Source: CBDHCC01 sp965219235
GTDB taxonomy: Bacteria; Pseudomonadota; Alphaproteobacteria; Sphingomonadales; Sphingomonadaceae
DNA: 64,000 nucleotides
Direction: 5' to 3'
NCBI GenBank assembly: GCA_965219235.1
Contig: OZ244721.1
Location: 1,426,001 to 1,490,000 of the forward strand
The notes under the pieces were generated by a model, which saw nothing but the letters and a program-made list of their open reading frames with translations, ran no database searches and was not told where the DNA came from. Every line of letters begins with the position of its first letter. Within the stretch, counting starts at the first letter, position 1. The translations under genes were made by a program, and so were the position numbers. This document shows, piece by piece, positions 32,428 through 40,481 of the stretch.

Positions 32428-33854
32428 TCGCCCGTGTAGACGGTCTTGACCTGGGTGTAGAACTCGACCGCGGAGAAGCCCTGCTCGCGCGCGCCGTAGG
32501 AGGACGAGCGCGTGCCGCCGAAGGGGACGTGATAGTCCACGCCGGCGGTCGGCAGGTTGATCATCACCATGCCCGCGCGCACGTTCTTGCGGAAGTCGCG
32601 CGCCCTGGCGAGCGACCGGGTGACGATGCCCGCCGACAGGCCGAACCGGCCGGCGTTCGCCACCGACAGCGCCTCGTCATAGTCGGCGACGCGCACGGTG
32701 GACACGACGGGGCCGAACACCTCCTCCGTGTTGATCCGCATCTCGGGCCTGGTGTCCGCGATCAGGGCGGGCGTCATGTAATAGCCCGGCGTGTCGCGCT
32801 CGACCGCCTCGCCGCCGGTGACCAGCCGGCCACCCTCCTGCGTCGCCACGCCGACGTAGCGCTGGTTCTGTTCAAACTGCGCCTTGTTCGCGGCGGGTCC
32901 GACCTGGGTGTCCTCGTCCATCGCGGAGCCGACGCGGATGCCCTTCGCGCGTTCGGCGAGCGCGTCGACGAAGCGGTCGTGGACCGCGTCCTCCACGATC
33001 ACGCGGGAGCTGGCGGTGCAACGCTGGCCGGTCTGGAAGAAGCCGCCGTCGGCCGCGATCCGCACCGCCTTGTCCAGGTCGGCGTCGGCCAGCACGACGA
33101 GCGGGTTCTTGCCGCCCATCTCCATTTGCACGCGCGCCTGGCGCTCCATCGCGGTTTTGCCGACAAGCGCGCCCGTGCGTTGCGACCCGGTGAAGGAGAC
33201 GCCGTCCACGTCGCGGTGGCCGACCAGCACCGCGCCGGTCTCGCCGTCGCCCAGCACCAGGTTGAACACGCCCTGGGGCACGCCGCACTCCGTGATGATG
33301 TCGGCCAGCGCGACGGCCAGCGCCGGCGTGTCGTCGGCGGGCTTCATCACCACCGTGTTGCCGAAGGCGAGCGCGGGCGCCGCCTTCCACGCCGGAATGG
33401 CGATGGGGAAGTTCCAGGGGGTCACGAGACCGAACACGCCCACCGCCTCGCGGTAGGTGGCGACGTCCAGGCCGGGGCGGGTGGACTCCAGCGTCCGGCC
33501 GTGGCGGCGCAGCGCCTCGCCCCCGAAATAGCGGAAGATGCGCGCCGCCCGCATGACCTCGCCCATGCCCTCGCCGCGCAGCTTGCCCTCCTCGCGGCTC
33601 AACAGCTCGCCCAGCTCCTCGGCGCGCGCGGCGATGGCGGCGGCGATCCTGTCGAGGAGGTCGCCGCGCACCTCGGGCGAGGCGGCGGCCCAGGCGGGAA
33701 AGGCGTCGCGCGCGGCGGAGACGGCGTCGTCCACCTCCCGTTGCCCGCCGACCGCATAGCGGCCGATGACGTCGTCGGTGTCGGACGGGTTGATGCTCTC
33801 GGCGGTGGTGTCGCCGGTGACGCGCTCGCCGCCGATCAGGTGGTGGAGGTCCAT
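32424..33854 (-). CDS. xylA: 2-oxoglutarate semialdehyde dehydrogenase (ALDH family)
   Basis: A 476-residue aldehyde dehydrogenase. VTPWNFPIAIPAWKAAPALA is the NAD site region, Glu245 in MEMGGKNP the general base and Cys279 in GQRCTASS the nucleophile. It oxidises 2-oxoglutarate semialdehyde to 2-oxoglutarate, the final Weimberg step feeding the TCA cycle. It sits between xylX (13-bp gap) and xylB (overlap) in the Caulobacter gene order. The name follows Caulobacter usage; it is not xylose isomerase. Confidence 0.93.
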   Translation of the reverse strand: MDLHHLIGGERVTGDTTAESINPSDTDDVIGRYAVGGQREVDDAVSAARDAFPAWAAASPEVRGDLLDRIAAAIAARAEELGELLSREEGKLRGEGMGEVMRAARIFRYFGGEALRRHGRTLESTRPGLDVATYREAVGVFGLVTPWNFPIAIPAWKAAPALAFGNTVVMKPADDTPALAVALADIITECGVPQGVFNLVLGDGETGAVLVGHRDVDGVSFTGSQRTGALVGKTAMERQARVQMEMGGKNPLVVLADADLDKAVRIAADGGFFQTGQRCTASSRVIVEDAVHDRFVDALAERAKGIRVGSAMDEDTQVGPAANKAQFEQNQRYVGVATQEGGRLVTGGEAVERDTPGYYMTPALIADTRPEMRINTEEVFGPVVSTVRVADYDEALSVANAGRFGLSAGIVTRSLARARDFRKNVRAGMVMINLPTAGVDYHVPFGGTRSSSYGAREQGFSAVEFYTQVKTVYTGD

Positions 33855-33867
33855 GTGAGTTCCTTCG

Positions 33868-34986
33868 TTAAATACGGTCGGAAAGGCCGCGTTCGGCCAG
33901 ATTGCGGACGAGCTCGCGGACCCCGAAGGTCCAGGCGGGCGCGTCGGCGGAGGTGGTGACGGTGTTGGTGAGCGTGCCCAGCCGCGCGCTCGCGATCGTC
34001 ACCCGGTCGCCCCTCTTGTGGGTGAAGCCCTGGCCGGGCACGTCGCGGTCCTGCGTGGGCGCGAACAGGGTGCCCAGGAACAGCGCGAAGCCGTCGGGAT
34101 AGTGGTGCTCGCTCATCGTCTGGGCGGCCAGGTCGAGCGGGTCGCGGCTGATCTCCGCCATTCGGTTGGCGCCCTCCAGCCGATAGCCGTCCTCGCCCTC
34201 GATCGTCAGCGCGACGGTGGCGGAGCGCACGTCGTCCATCGTGAAGCCGTCATCGAACAATCGCGCCAACGGGCCGATCGAGCACGACGCCGTGTTGTCC
34301 TTGGCCTTGCCCAAGAGCAGCGCCGAGCGGCCCTCGAAGTCGCGCAGGTTGACGTCGTTGCCGAGCGCCGCGCCGACCGCCCCGCCCCGGCTGTCGCACA
34401 GCAGCACGACCTCGGGCTCCGGGTTGTTCCAGCGGGAGTCGGAACGCACGCCGATCGGCGCTCCAGGTCCGACGGTGGAGAGGATCGGCGACTTGGTGAA
34501 CACCTCCGCGTCCGGGCCGATGGCGACCTCCAGGTACTGCGACCACAGGCCGGTGTCGATCAGCACCCGCTTCAGCTCGGCGGCCTCCGGGGAGCCGGGG
34601 ACGACGGCGCGGATGCCGGTGCCCACCTCACTCTCGATCCACGTCCGGATGGCGTCGGCGGCCGCCGCGTCGCCGCGCGCCCGCTCCTCGATCACCCGCT
34701 CGATCGCCGACAGCGCGAAGGTGACGCCGGCCGCCTTCACACATTGCAGGTCGATCGGGCTGAGGACGCGGAGCGGCCCGTCGAGGATCGGCAGGTCGGC
34801 CGCGTCGCCGGCAAGCGCGCCGCGCTCCACCGCGCTGGCGCAGGTGGCCGCCAGCGGGGTCAGGTCGCGGACCGCGCCGTCGACGATCAGGACGGGCGTG
34901 GGGCCGTCCGGCCCGCCGACCCGCCCGAGAAACCGCCCCCCGCGCCAGTCGCCCGGCAGCATCGCCTCCAGCTCCAAGTCCAACAC
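33868..34986 (-). CDS. xylX: 2-keto-3-deoxy-D-xylonate dehydratase (FAH family)
   Basis: A 372-residue fumarylacetoacetate-hydrolase-fold enzyme that matches Caulobacter XylX in pattern (GLWSQYLEVAIGPDAEVFTK, SRWNNPEPEVVLLCDSRGG, GNDVNLRDFEGRSALLLGKA, DGFALFLGTLFAPTQDRD). It dehydrates 2-keto-3-deoxyxylonate to 2-oxoglutarate semialdehyde. First gene of the minus-strand operon. GTG at 34986 follows GGGAG by 5 nt; TTG 34983 or ATG 34962 are alternatives. A XylR-type operator lies 19 bp upstream. Confidence 0.94.
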   Translation of the reverse strand: MLDLELEAMLPGDWRGGRFLGRVGGPDGPTPVLIVDGAVRDLTPLAATCASAVERGALAGDAADLPILDGPLRVLSPIDLQCVKAAGVTFALSAIERVIEERARGDAAAADAIRTWIESEVGTGIRAVVPGSPEAAELKRVLIDTGLWSQYLEVAIGPDAEVFTKSPILSTVGPGAPIGVRSDSRWNNPEPEVVLLCDSRGGAVGAALGNDVNLRDFEGRSALLLGKAKDNTASCSIGPLARLFDDGFTMDDVRSATVALTIEGEDGYRLEGANRMAEISRDPLDLAAQTMSEHHYPDGFALFLGTLFAPTQDRDVPGQGFTHKRGDRVTIASARLGTLTNTVTTSADAPAWTFGVRELVRNLAERGLSDRI

Positions 34987-35004
34987 CGCTCTCCCGCTCG
35001 CCTT

Positions 35005-35016
35005 GGTAGCGCTAAC
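35005..35016. promoter_or_regulatory. Predicted XylR operator (site D) upstream of xylX
   Basis: GGTAGCGCTAAC, reverse complement of GTTAGCGCTACC. Read toward xylX the wider match is GGTGTTAGCGCTACCAAGG, close to my memory of the xylose-inducible Caulobacter promoter. It should repress xylXABC without xylose. Confidence 0.85.
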
Positions 35017-35253
35017 ACCATGCGGGCCGGGGTGGAGTCAAGATAGAGGGAACGGCTGTGAGTGCGGCCCCCCATGTGGCGGTCGATGGCGGCCCGCAGC
35101 AGTGTACCGGCGGTCGTTCAGCGGCAGCGGCGTGGGACGCCGGAACATCACTGTCACGTTCGACACCGGACCGGCGGCGATGGCACCCTGCGGATCGGCG
35201 GGCTAGACACCGGACCCGGCGCGGCGCCTCCCGCGCCCCACCCGGAGTCCGCC

Positions 35254-36132
35254 ATGACCGACACACACGACTACACCCCGCCGCGCGTCTGGACGTGGGA
35301 CAAGGAGAGCGGGGGCCGGTTCGCCGGCATCAATCGGCCGATCGCGGGTGCCACCCACGAGCGCGAGCTGCCGGTCGGCCGGCACCCGCTCCAGCTCTAT
35401 TCGCTGGCGACGCCCAACGGCGTGAAGGCGACGGTGATGCTGGAGGAGCTGCTGGCGCTCGGACATCGCGGCGCCGAGTACGACGCCTGGCTGATCCGCA
35501 TCGACCAGGGCGACCAGTTCGGCTCCGGCTTCGTCGGGGCCAACCCCAACTCGAAGATCCCGGTGCTGGTGGACCGCAGCGGACCGGAACCGATCCCCGT
35601 CTTTGAATCCGGCGCCATCCTGATGCACCTGGCCGAACGGTTCGGCGCCTTCCTGCCGGCCGCGGGACGGGAGCGCGCGGAATGCCTGTCCTGGTTGTTC
35701 TGGCAGATGGGCAGCGCACCCTATCTCGGCGGCGGCTTCGGCCATTTCTACGCCTATGCGCCCACCAAGATCGAGTACGCCATCGACCGCTTCGCCATGG
35801 AGGTGAAGCGCCAGCTCGACGTGCTCGACCGCCGCCTGGCCGATCGCGAGTGGCTCGCCGCCGACCGCTACACGATCGCCGACATCGCGGTGTGGCCGTG
35901 GTACGGCGGCCTGGCCAAGGGCCTGCTCTACGAGGCGGGCGAGTTCCTGGACGTGGCGGCCTATGCGAACGTCCAGCGGTGGGCCGACACCATCGCGGCG
36001 CGGCCCGCGGTCCAGCGCGGCCGCATGGTCAACCGCACCTTCGGCGATCCGGCGAGCCAGCTCCACGAACGCCACGACGCCGGCGACTTCGCCACCGACA
36101 CGCGGGACAAGCGGGAGCCGACCGCGTCGTGA
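35254..36132 (+). CDS. yghU: Glutathione S-transferase, YghU-type disulfide-bond oxidoreductase
   Basis: A 292-residue GST-fold protein. An N-terminal extension (VWTWDKESGGRFAGINRPIA) is followed by the thioredoxin-like domain (LYSLATPNGVKATVMLEELL, GANPNSKIPVLVD, FESGAILMHLAERFG) and the all-helical domain (YTIADIAVWPWYGGL). The extension and order match YghU/YfcG-type GSTs, which reduce disulfides of small molecules using glutathione. ATG at 35254 follows a GGAG by about 6 nt. It stands alone, 267 bp from xylX. Confidence 0.9.
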   Translation: MTDTHDYTPPRVWTWDKESGGRFAGINRPIAGATHERELPVGRHPLQLYSLATPNGVKATVMLEELLALGHRGAEYDAWLIRIDQGDQFGSGFVGANPNSKIPVLVDRSGPEPIPVFESGAILMHLAERFGAFLPAAGRERAECLSWLFWQMGSAPYLGGGFGHFYAYAPTKIEYAIDRFAMEVKRQLDVLDRRLADREWLAADRYTIADIAVWPWYGGLAKGLLYEAGEFLDVAAYANVQRWADTIAARPAVQRGRMVNRTFGDPASQLHERHDAGDFATDTRDKREPTAS

Positions 36133-36184
36133 GGCGCCGCGCCCGTCGCTGGACAGCGGGGCGGGGCTGGGACATGACCCCGTC

Positions 36185-37150
36185 ATGAGCCTCCCCGCCC
36201 CGTTCGATCGCCTCCGCCTGCCGGTGATCGGTTCGCCGCTGTTCATCGTCTCCGGCCCGGAGCTGGTGATCGCGCAGTGCAAGGCGGGGATCGTCGGCTC
36301 CTTTCCCGCGCTGAACGCCCGTCCCCAGGCACAGCTCGACGAGTGGCTGCACCGGATCCGGGAGGAGCTGGCCGCGCACGACCGCGACCATCCCGACCGG
36401 CCGAGCGCGCCCTACGCCGTCAACCAGATCGTCCACCGCTCCAACGAACGGCTGGAGCGGGACCTCGCCACCTGCGCCGCCCACAAGGTGCCGCTCACCA
36501 TCACCTCGCTCGGCGCGCGGGAGGACCTGAACGCGGCGGTGCACGGCTGGGGCGGCCTCGTCCTGCACGACGTCATCAACGACCGCTTCGCGCACAAGGC
36601 GATCGAAAAGGGCGCGGACGGCCTGATCCCGGTGGCGGCGGGCGCGGGCGGCCACGCCGGGACGCTGTCGCCCTTCGCCCTGGTGAGCGAGATCCGGCGC
36701 TGGTTCGACGGTCCCGTGGCGCTATCCGGCGCGATCGCCAACGGACGTTCGATCCTGGCGGCGCTCGCCTGCGGCGCCGACCTGGCGTATATCGGCTCGG
36801 CCTTCATCGCGACCGACGAGGCCCGCGCGGCCGACGGCTACAAGGCGTCGATCGCGTCCGGCGGGGCCGACGACATCGTCTACACGAACCTCTTCACGGG
36901 GGTGCACGGCAACTACCTGCGCGGTTCGATCGAGGCGGCGGGTCTCGACCCCGACGACCTGCCGGTCAGCGATCCGACCGCGATGGACTTCGGGTCCGGC
37001 GGCAATCGGGACAAGAAGGCGTGGCGCGACATCTGGGGATCGGGACAGGGCATCGGGTCCATCGACCGGGTCGGTCCCGTCGCCGATCTGGTCCGGCAGC
37101 TGGCGGCCGAATACGAGGAGGCCAAATCGCGTCTGCGCGAAATCGCCTGA
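36185..37150 (+). CDS. Nitronate monooxygenase / 2-nitropropane dioxygenase family
   Basis: A 321-residue FMN-dependent TIM-barrel protein of the nitronate monooxygenase family (LPVIGSPLFIVSGPELVIAQ, GIVGSFPALNAR, PVAAGAGGHAGTLSPFALVS, LSGAIANGRSILAALACGAD, YIGSAFIATDEA). The central glycine-rich GAGGHAG binds FMN phosphate. It oxidises alkyl nitronates or acts as a related enoyl/aldehyde-linked flavoenzyme; annotation within the family is loose. The frame has an upstream extension, but ATG 36185 is the natural start. Confidence 0.9.
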   Translation: MSLPAPFDRLRLPVIGSPLFIVSGPELVIAQCKAGIVGSFPALNARPQAQLDEWLHRIREELAAHDRDHPDRPSAPYAVNQIVHRSNERLERDLATCAAHKVPLTITSLGAREDLNAAVHGWGGLVLHDVINDRFAHKAIEKGADGLIPVAAGAGGHAGTLSPFALVSEIRRWFDGPVALSGAIANGRSILAALACGADLAYIGSAFIATDEARAADGYKASIASGGADDIVYTNLFTGVHGNYLRGSIEAAGLDPDDLPVSDPTAMDFGSGGNRDKKAWRDIWGSGQGIGSIDRVGPVADLVRQLAAEYEEAKSRLREIA

Positions 37151-37178
37151 TGCGCCGTAGTCCCCTCGGACTTGGCCA

Positions 37179-37376
37179 TCATGCGATGATGTCGGGCACC
37201 AGCTGCTTTTCCAGCCATGCGATCTCGTCGCGCAACCGCAGCTTCTGACGCTTCAACCTCGCGACCTGCAGCTGGTCGGGCGAGTCGCGCGACGCCAACG
37301 CCTCGGCGGCCATGTCGAGGTCGCGGTGCGCCTGCCGCAGCGTCGCCAGCCGGATGCGCATCTCCTCCTCGTTCAC
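37179..37376 (-). CDS. YdcH family protein (DUF465)
   Basis: A 65-residue coiled-coil protein (MRIRLATLRQAHRDLDMAAE, then LQVARLKRQKLRLRDEIAWL). The DUF465 pattern HRxLDxxI...LKRxKLxLKDxI is clear; no function is known for the family. GTG at 37376 (VNEEEMRIRL) follows GGAG by 7 nt; ATG 37361 is possible. It diverges from a second, plus-strand DUF465 gene 144 bp away. Confidence 0.8.
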   Translation of the reverse strand: MNEEEMRIRLATLRQAHRDLDMAAEALASRDSPDQLQVARLKRQKLRLRDEIAWLEKQLVPDIIA

Positions 37377-37519
37377 CGTCTCCACCCCCTCGCCCGACCC
37401 TGCGCGACGGATCGTGCATGGGCGTGGCCGAACGCGATCGCAATGCCAATCCCCGTGACTGGACAGCGGCGCGAAAGGGGACGTAGGCTCCGATCCCCCA
37501 AACGCATCCGGAGGACGCC

Positions 37520-37678
37520 ATGCACCCGCACACGCAGACACTCGCCCAGCGCCATCAGTCGCTCGACCAGGCGATCGCGCGGGAGCAGGCGCGCGCCGGG
37601 TCCGACGACGCGACGCTGGCGCGCATGAAGAAGGAAAAGCTGGCTCTGAAGGAGGCGCTGTCGCGCGCCGGAGACTAG
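37520..37678 (+). CDS. Small YdcH family protein (DUF465)
   Basis: A 52-residue protein (MHPHTQTLAQRHQSLDQAIA, LARMKKEKLALKEALSRAG) matching the DUF465 HQxLDxxI...KKxKLxLKE pattern. GGAGGA lies 5 nt before ATG 37520. Its stop overlaps the convergent PilZ gene end by 4 nt. Function unknown; such genes are often missed because of size. Confidence 0.82.
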   Translation: MHPHTQTLAQRHQSLDQAIAREQARAGSDDATLARMKKEKLALKEALSRAGD

Positions 37679-38004
37679 GAGCGCGAGCCGACCGGCACGC
37701 GGAGGTCGCGCGGATCGATCGGCTGGTCGAAAGCGAGGCCGACCCGGTTGCTCGAGGTCCAGACGACCACCGCGCCCACCTGTCCGACCGACCGGAGCGT
37801 GACCGCCACGCGCTCCCCGGTCGTGTGGGTGCGCTGGGTCTCGCACATGACTCCGCCGGCGGACACGTTGCGCACCCGGCACAGCTCGGCCGGGCGGCCG
37901 TCCTCCGGCTCCAGCTGGGCCTGAAGGAACATGGAGGTGCGATCCTCCACCCGCTCGGGCGCCTGCTTCAGTTTGGCGATGTCGAATTCGTCGCTGCTGC
38001 CCAC
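37675..38004 (-). CDS. PilZ domain protein (cyclic-di-GMP binding candidate)
   Basis: A 109-residue protein with one PilZ domain: RTSMFLQAQLE (the RxxxR site region is weak), CRVRNVSAGGVMCET corresponding to the D/NxSxxG motif, and VVWTSSNRVGLAFDQPID as the final strands. It may bind cyclic-di-GMP to influence motility or exopolysaccharide; the degenerate arginine motif leaves that open. GTG at 38004 is preceded by AAGGA. Confidence 0.85.
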   Translation of the reverse strand: MGSSDEFDIAKLKQAPERVEDRTSMFLQAQLEPEDGRPAELCRVRNVSAGGVMCETQRTHTTGERVAVTLRSVGQVGAVVVWTSSNRVGLAFDQPIDPRDLRVPVGSRS

Positions 38005-38090
38005 GGCGTCCTTGCGTCCCTTGCTTGGCTGGTGGCGGGACCATGCGCCGCCAGCGCTTCGATCTCGTTAACGCCGCGCGGCGCGCGCGG

Positions 38091-38594
38091 TCAATCGTCG
38101 CGCGAGACCCGCTCCACCCGCTCGTGCGCCTCCTGCGCCTCCAGCGTCATCGTCGCGATCGGCCGCGCCTCGAGTCGCTGGAGCGAGATCGGTTCGCCCG
38201 TGACCACGCAATAGCCGTACTCGCCTTCGTCGAGACGGCGCAGCGCCGCCTGGATCTTGGTGATCAGCTTGCGCTGGCGGTCGCGGGTCCGCAACTCGAG
38301 CGACCAGTCCGATTCGCTCGTCGCGCGATCGGCCATGTCGGGCTCGCGCAGCGGCTGGCGGCCCAGTTCGGCGAGCGTCAGTTCGGCGTCGTCCAGGATG
38401 GCGCCGCGCCAGGCGAGCAGCTTGGCGCGGAAATACGCCTGCTGACGCGGGTTCATGAAGGGCTCGTCGTCGGACGGGCGGTAGTCGCCGATCCCCGGCA
38501 CGGAGTCGGGGTCCGGCACGGCCGAGAGCTCGCCGGAAGGATCGTCGATGGTGCGACCAGAGCCACTCACGAGCGGGGCCTTTAGAGGGCGCAT
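38091..38594 (-). CDS. dksA: DksA/TraR family RNA polymerase-binding factor
   Basis: A 167-residue DksA homologue: a coiled-coil (FMNPRQQAYFRAKLLAWRGA, ELRTRDRQRKLITKIQAALR), then GEYGYCVVTGEPISLQRLEA and TMTLEAQEAHERV. Only one of the four zinc-finger cysteines remains (YGYC), as in other alphaproteobacterial DksA proteins. It modulates transcription initiation with ppGpp in the secondary channel. An N-terminal extension rich in Asp/Pro/Ser precedes the coiled-coil, which makes the protein longer than the 151-residue E. coli form. Confidence 0.92.
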   Translation of the reverse strand: MRPLKAPLVSGSGRTIDDPSGELSAVPDPDSVPGIGDYRPSDDEPFMNPRQQAYFRAKLLAWRGAILDDAELTLAELGRQPLREPDMADRATSESDWSLELRTRDRQRKLITKIQAALRRLDEGEYGYCVVTGEPISLQRLEARPIATMTLEAQEAHERVERVSRDD

Positions 38595-38814
38595 TCCTGG
38601 GGCACAAGCCACTCGGCGGAACGCTTGCCAACCGCCCTGCGGTGCCCCAAAACGGCACAGGCGACGCACAGGCGGGCGAGGGACACCCCTTGCCGCGCCG
38701 AAGCGGTTGCCGTTCAAAGTTAACCGGGTTGCCCTCAAGCTCCCTTAACTCCTTATGGTCCAGGCACGGTTTGCCTCTCCGGTGGCCGACACGACACAAC
38801 AGTGGGAAACGAGT

Positions 38815-39870
38815 ATGTCCGTTCGCATGGCCCTGGCCAAACTGGCCGCTTGCACCTGTGGCGGCGCGATCATCGGCGGCGGCGCGGTCGCCGTGAGCGA
38901 GGCTCCCGCCCGTGTCGCGCACGTCCAGAAGGCGGCGCCGCGCCACATCGCCCGCAAGCGCACCGCCGTTCCGCGCGTCGCCTACAGCCGTCCGGTCCGC
39001 CGGGTCCCGCGCCGGGTCACCACCACGACGCGGCGCACCGAGCCCACGGTGGTGACGGTCAACTCCGCCGGGGCGCCGATTCCCGTCATTCCGGCCGCCA
39101 TTCCCGCCTATGCGCCGTCCGGCTTTCCGGGCGGTCCCGGCTATGCCGGCGGCGGCGGCGGCTTTCCCGTCGTGATCGGGGGCGGTGGCTTTCCGGGCGG
39201 CGGCGGGTTCTTCGGCGGCTTCTTCGGCGGAGGCGGCGGCGGTGGTGGTGGCGGCAGCATCGTCGTGTCGTCCACCTCGTCCGGGGGTTCGACCAGCACC
39301 GGCGGCTTCTCGTCCACCGGCGGCAGCACCTCGACGTCCACGGGCGGTTTCTCCTCGACGGGCGGCAGCACGTCCACCGGCGGCTTCTCCTCGACCTCAA
39401 CGGGAGGCAGCAGTTCCACATCCACCGGCGGAGTGAGTTCGACGTCCGGCGGTGTCAGTTCCACGTCGTCCTCGTCGGGGAACGTATCGAGTTCCTCCGG
39501 CGGATCGTCGGGCAACGTGTCCAGCTCGACGGGCGGCTCGTCCTCGTCGGGCAACGTGTCGAGCTCCACGGGCGGCTCGTCCTCGTCGGGCAACGTGTCG
39601 AGCTCGAGCAGCGGCAACGTGTCGTCGTCCAGCAGCGGCAACGTATCGTCTTCGACAAGTTCGTCCTCGAGCGGCAACGTGTCGTCCTCGACCAGTTCGT
39701 CCACCAGCTCCTCGACCAGCTCGTCGTCAAGCGGCAACGTGTCGTCCGGCGGGGACACGCCGGGCACGCCGACCCCGGTTCCCGCTCCGCCGGTGGTGCT
39801 GCTGTTCGGCGCCGCCGCGGCCGCCCTCGTGGCCCGCCGGCGCTCCCGGCGAGGCGACGCGGCCACATGA
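38815..39870 (+). CDS. Ser/Gly/Thr-rich repeat protein with PEP-CTERM-like anchor
   Basis: A 351-residue low-complexity protein. The N-terminus has a short hydrophobic stretch (TCGGAIIGGGAVAV) and a basic Arg/Thr/Pro segment. A poly-glycine region with FPGG and FFGG motifs follows, then about 160 residues of Ser/Thr/Gly with repeated FSSTGGSTST and later SSGNVSSS units. The end (PTPVPAPPVVLLFGAAAAAL, then ARRRSRR) fits a PEP-CTERM-type sorting signal: VPAPP motif, hydrophobic helix, basic cluster. It is probably exported and displayed at the surface or in exopolymer. Divergent from dksA. Confidence 0.75.
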   Translation: MSVRMALAKLAACTCGGAIIGGGAVAVSEAPARVAHVQKAAPRHIARKRTAVPRVAYSRPVRRVPRRVTTTTRRTEPTVVTVNSAGAPIPVIPAAIPAYAPSGFPGGPGYAGGGGGFPVVIGGGGFPGGGGFFGGFFGGGGGGGGGGSIVVSSTSSGGSTSTGGFSSTGGSTSTSTGGFSSTGGSTSTGGFSSTSTGGSSSTSTGGVSSTSGGVSSTSSSSGNVSSSSGGSSGNVSSSTGGSSSSGNVSSSTGGSSSSGNVSSSSSGNVSSSSSGNVSSSTSSSSSGNVSSSTSSSTSSSTSSSSSGNVSSGGDTPGTPTPVPAPPVVLLFGAAAAALVARRRSRRGDAAT

Positions 39871-39876
39871 AGCAAA

Positions 39877-39900
39877 GGGGCACCGCTAGATCGGTGCCCC
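39877..39900 (+). terminator. Hairpin terminator after the PEP-CTERM-like gene
   Basis: GGGGCACCG and CGGTGCCCC form a perfect 9-bp stem with a 6-nt loop starting 6 bp after the stop codon. There is no strong U-run. Confidence 0.7.
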
Positions 39901-39954
39901 TCACAACAGCTCCAGTGCCGGGGGATCGGCGTCACCCGATCCCCATTCCTTTCG

Positions 39955-40395
39955 TCAGGCGGCGGAAATGATCCGCTCGATCTGATCGATCTCGTGGCCG
40001 GTCAGGTCCTTGGCGATCTCGCCCGTGAGCCGCCGCTCCACCTCTCCGTGATAGTGCTTGCGCAGTTCCCCCAGTGTTTTCGGAGCGGCGACGACGATCA
40101 GGTGGTCGAAATCGTTGCGCAACGCCCGCGCCTTCAGCAGGTCGGCGGTCTGGGCGGCGAAGCGGTCCTCCTCCAGCTGGTGGAAGTCGGTGTCGGAGTA
40201 GCTGTCGCCACCCGAGGCGCCCGACTGCCCGACATGGCCGGACCGATTGGCCTTCTGCTCGCCGGTGGAGGGATTGTCCTGTTCACGCTTCCGCTCGACC
40301 GACAGGTTCGGATAGTCCGCGTCGCCCTCGTTCCGGAGGAACAGCATCTTGGCGCCGTCCACGATGGCGACGAGGGTTCCGTTGGCGATCTGCAT
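39955..40395 (-). CDS. Host attachment family protein (baeRF-like)
   Basis: A 146-residue protein of the 'protein required for attachment to host cells' family (LVAIVDGAKMLFLRNEGDAD, DHLIVVAAPKTLGELRKHYH, EVERRLTGEIAKDLTGHEID). The fold is related to archaeal release factor and peptidyl-tRNA-hydrolase-like baeRF domains, so a translation-linked or ribosome-associated role is possible; the historical name comes from Agrobacterium. It is monocistronic and divergent from serS. Confidence 0.85.
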   Translation of the reverse strand: MQIANGTLVAIVDGAKMLFLRNEGDADYPNLSVERKREQDNPSTGEQKANRSGHVGQSGASGGDSYSDTDFHQLEEDRFAAQTADLLKARALRNDFDHLIVVAAPKTLGELRKHYHGEVERRLTGEIAKDLTGHEIDQIERIISAA

Positions 40396-40481
40396 GGATG
40401 TCTCCTGATTGGGTGTGCCCCGTCAACGGCCGGGCCGGCGGCTCGGTTGCCTCGCCACCCGCCGGGCGGCATAGCGCGCCC

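Noticed and set aside
39290..39740. Tandem repeats considered as a CRISPR array
   Set aside because: Units are short, irregular multiples of three in one reading frame with no unique spacers, so they are coding repeats.
39141..39935. Long minus-strand frame encoding acidic DELVE/DTLP repeats
   Set aside because: It is the antisense image of the Ser/Gly repeat gene at 38815-39870; the composition follows from GC-rich tandem codons and there is no ribosome site.
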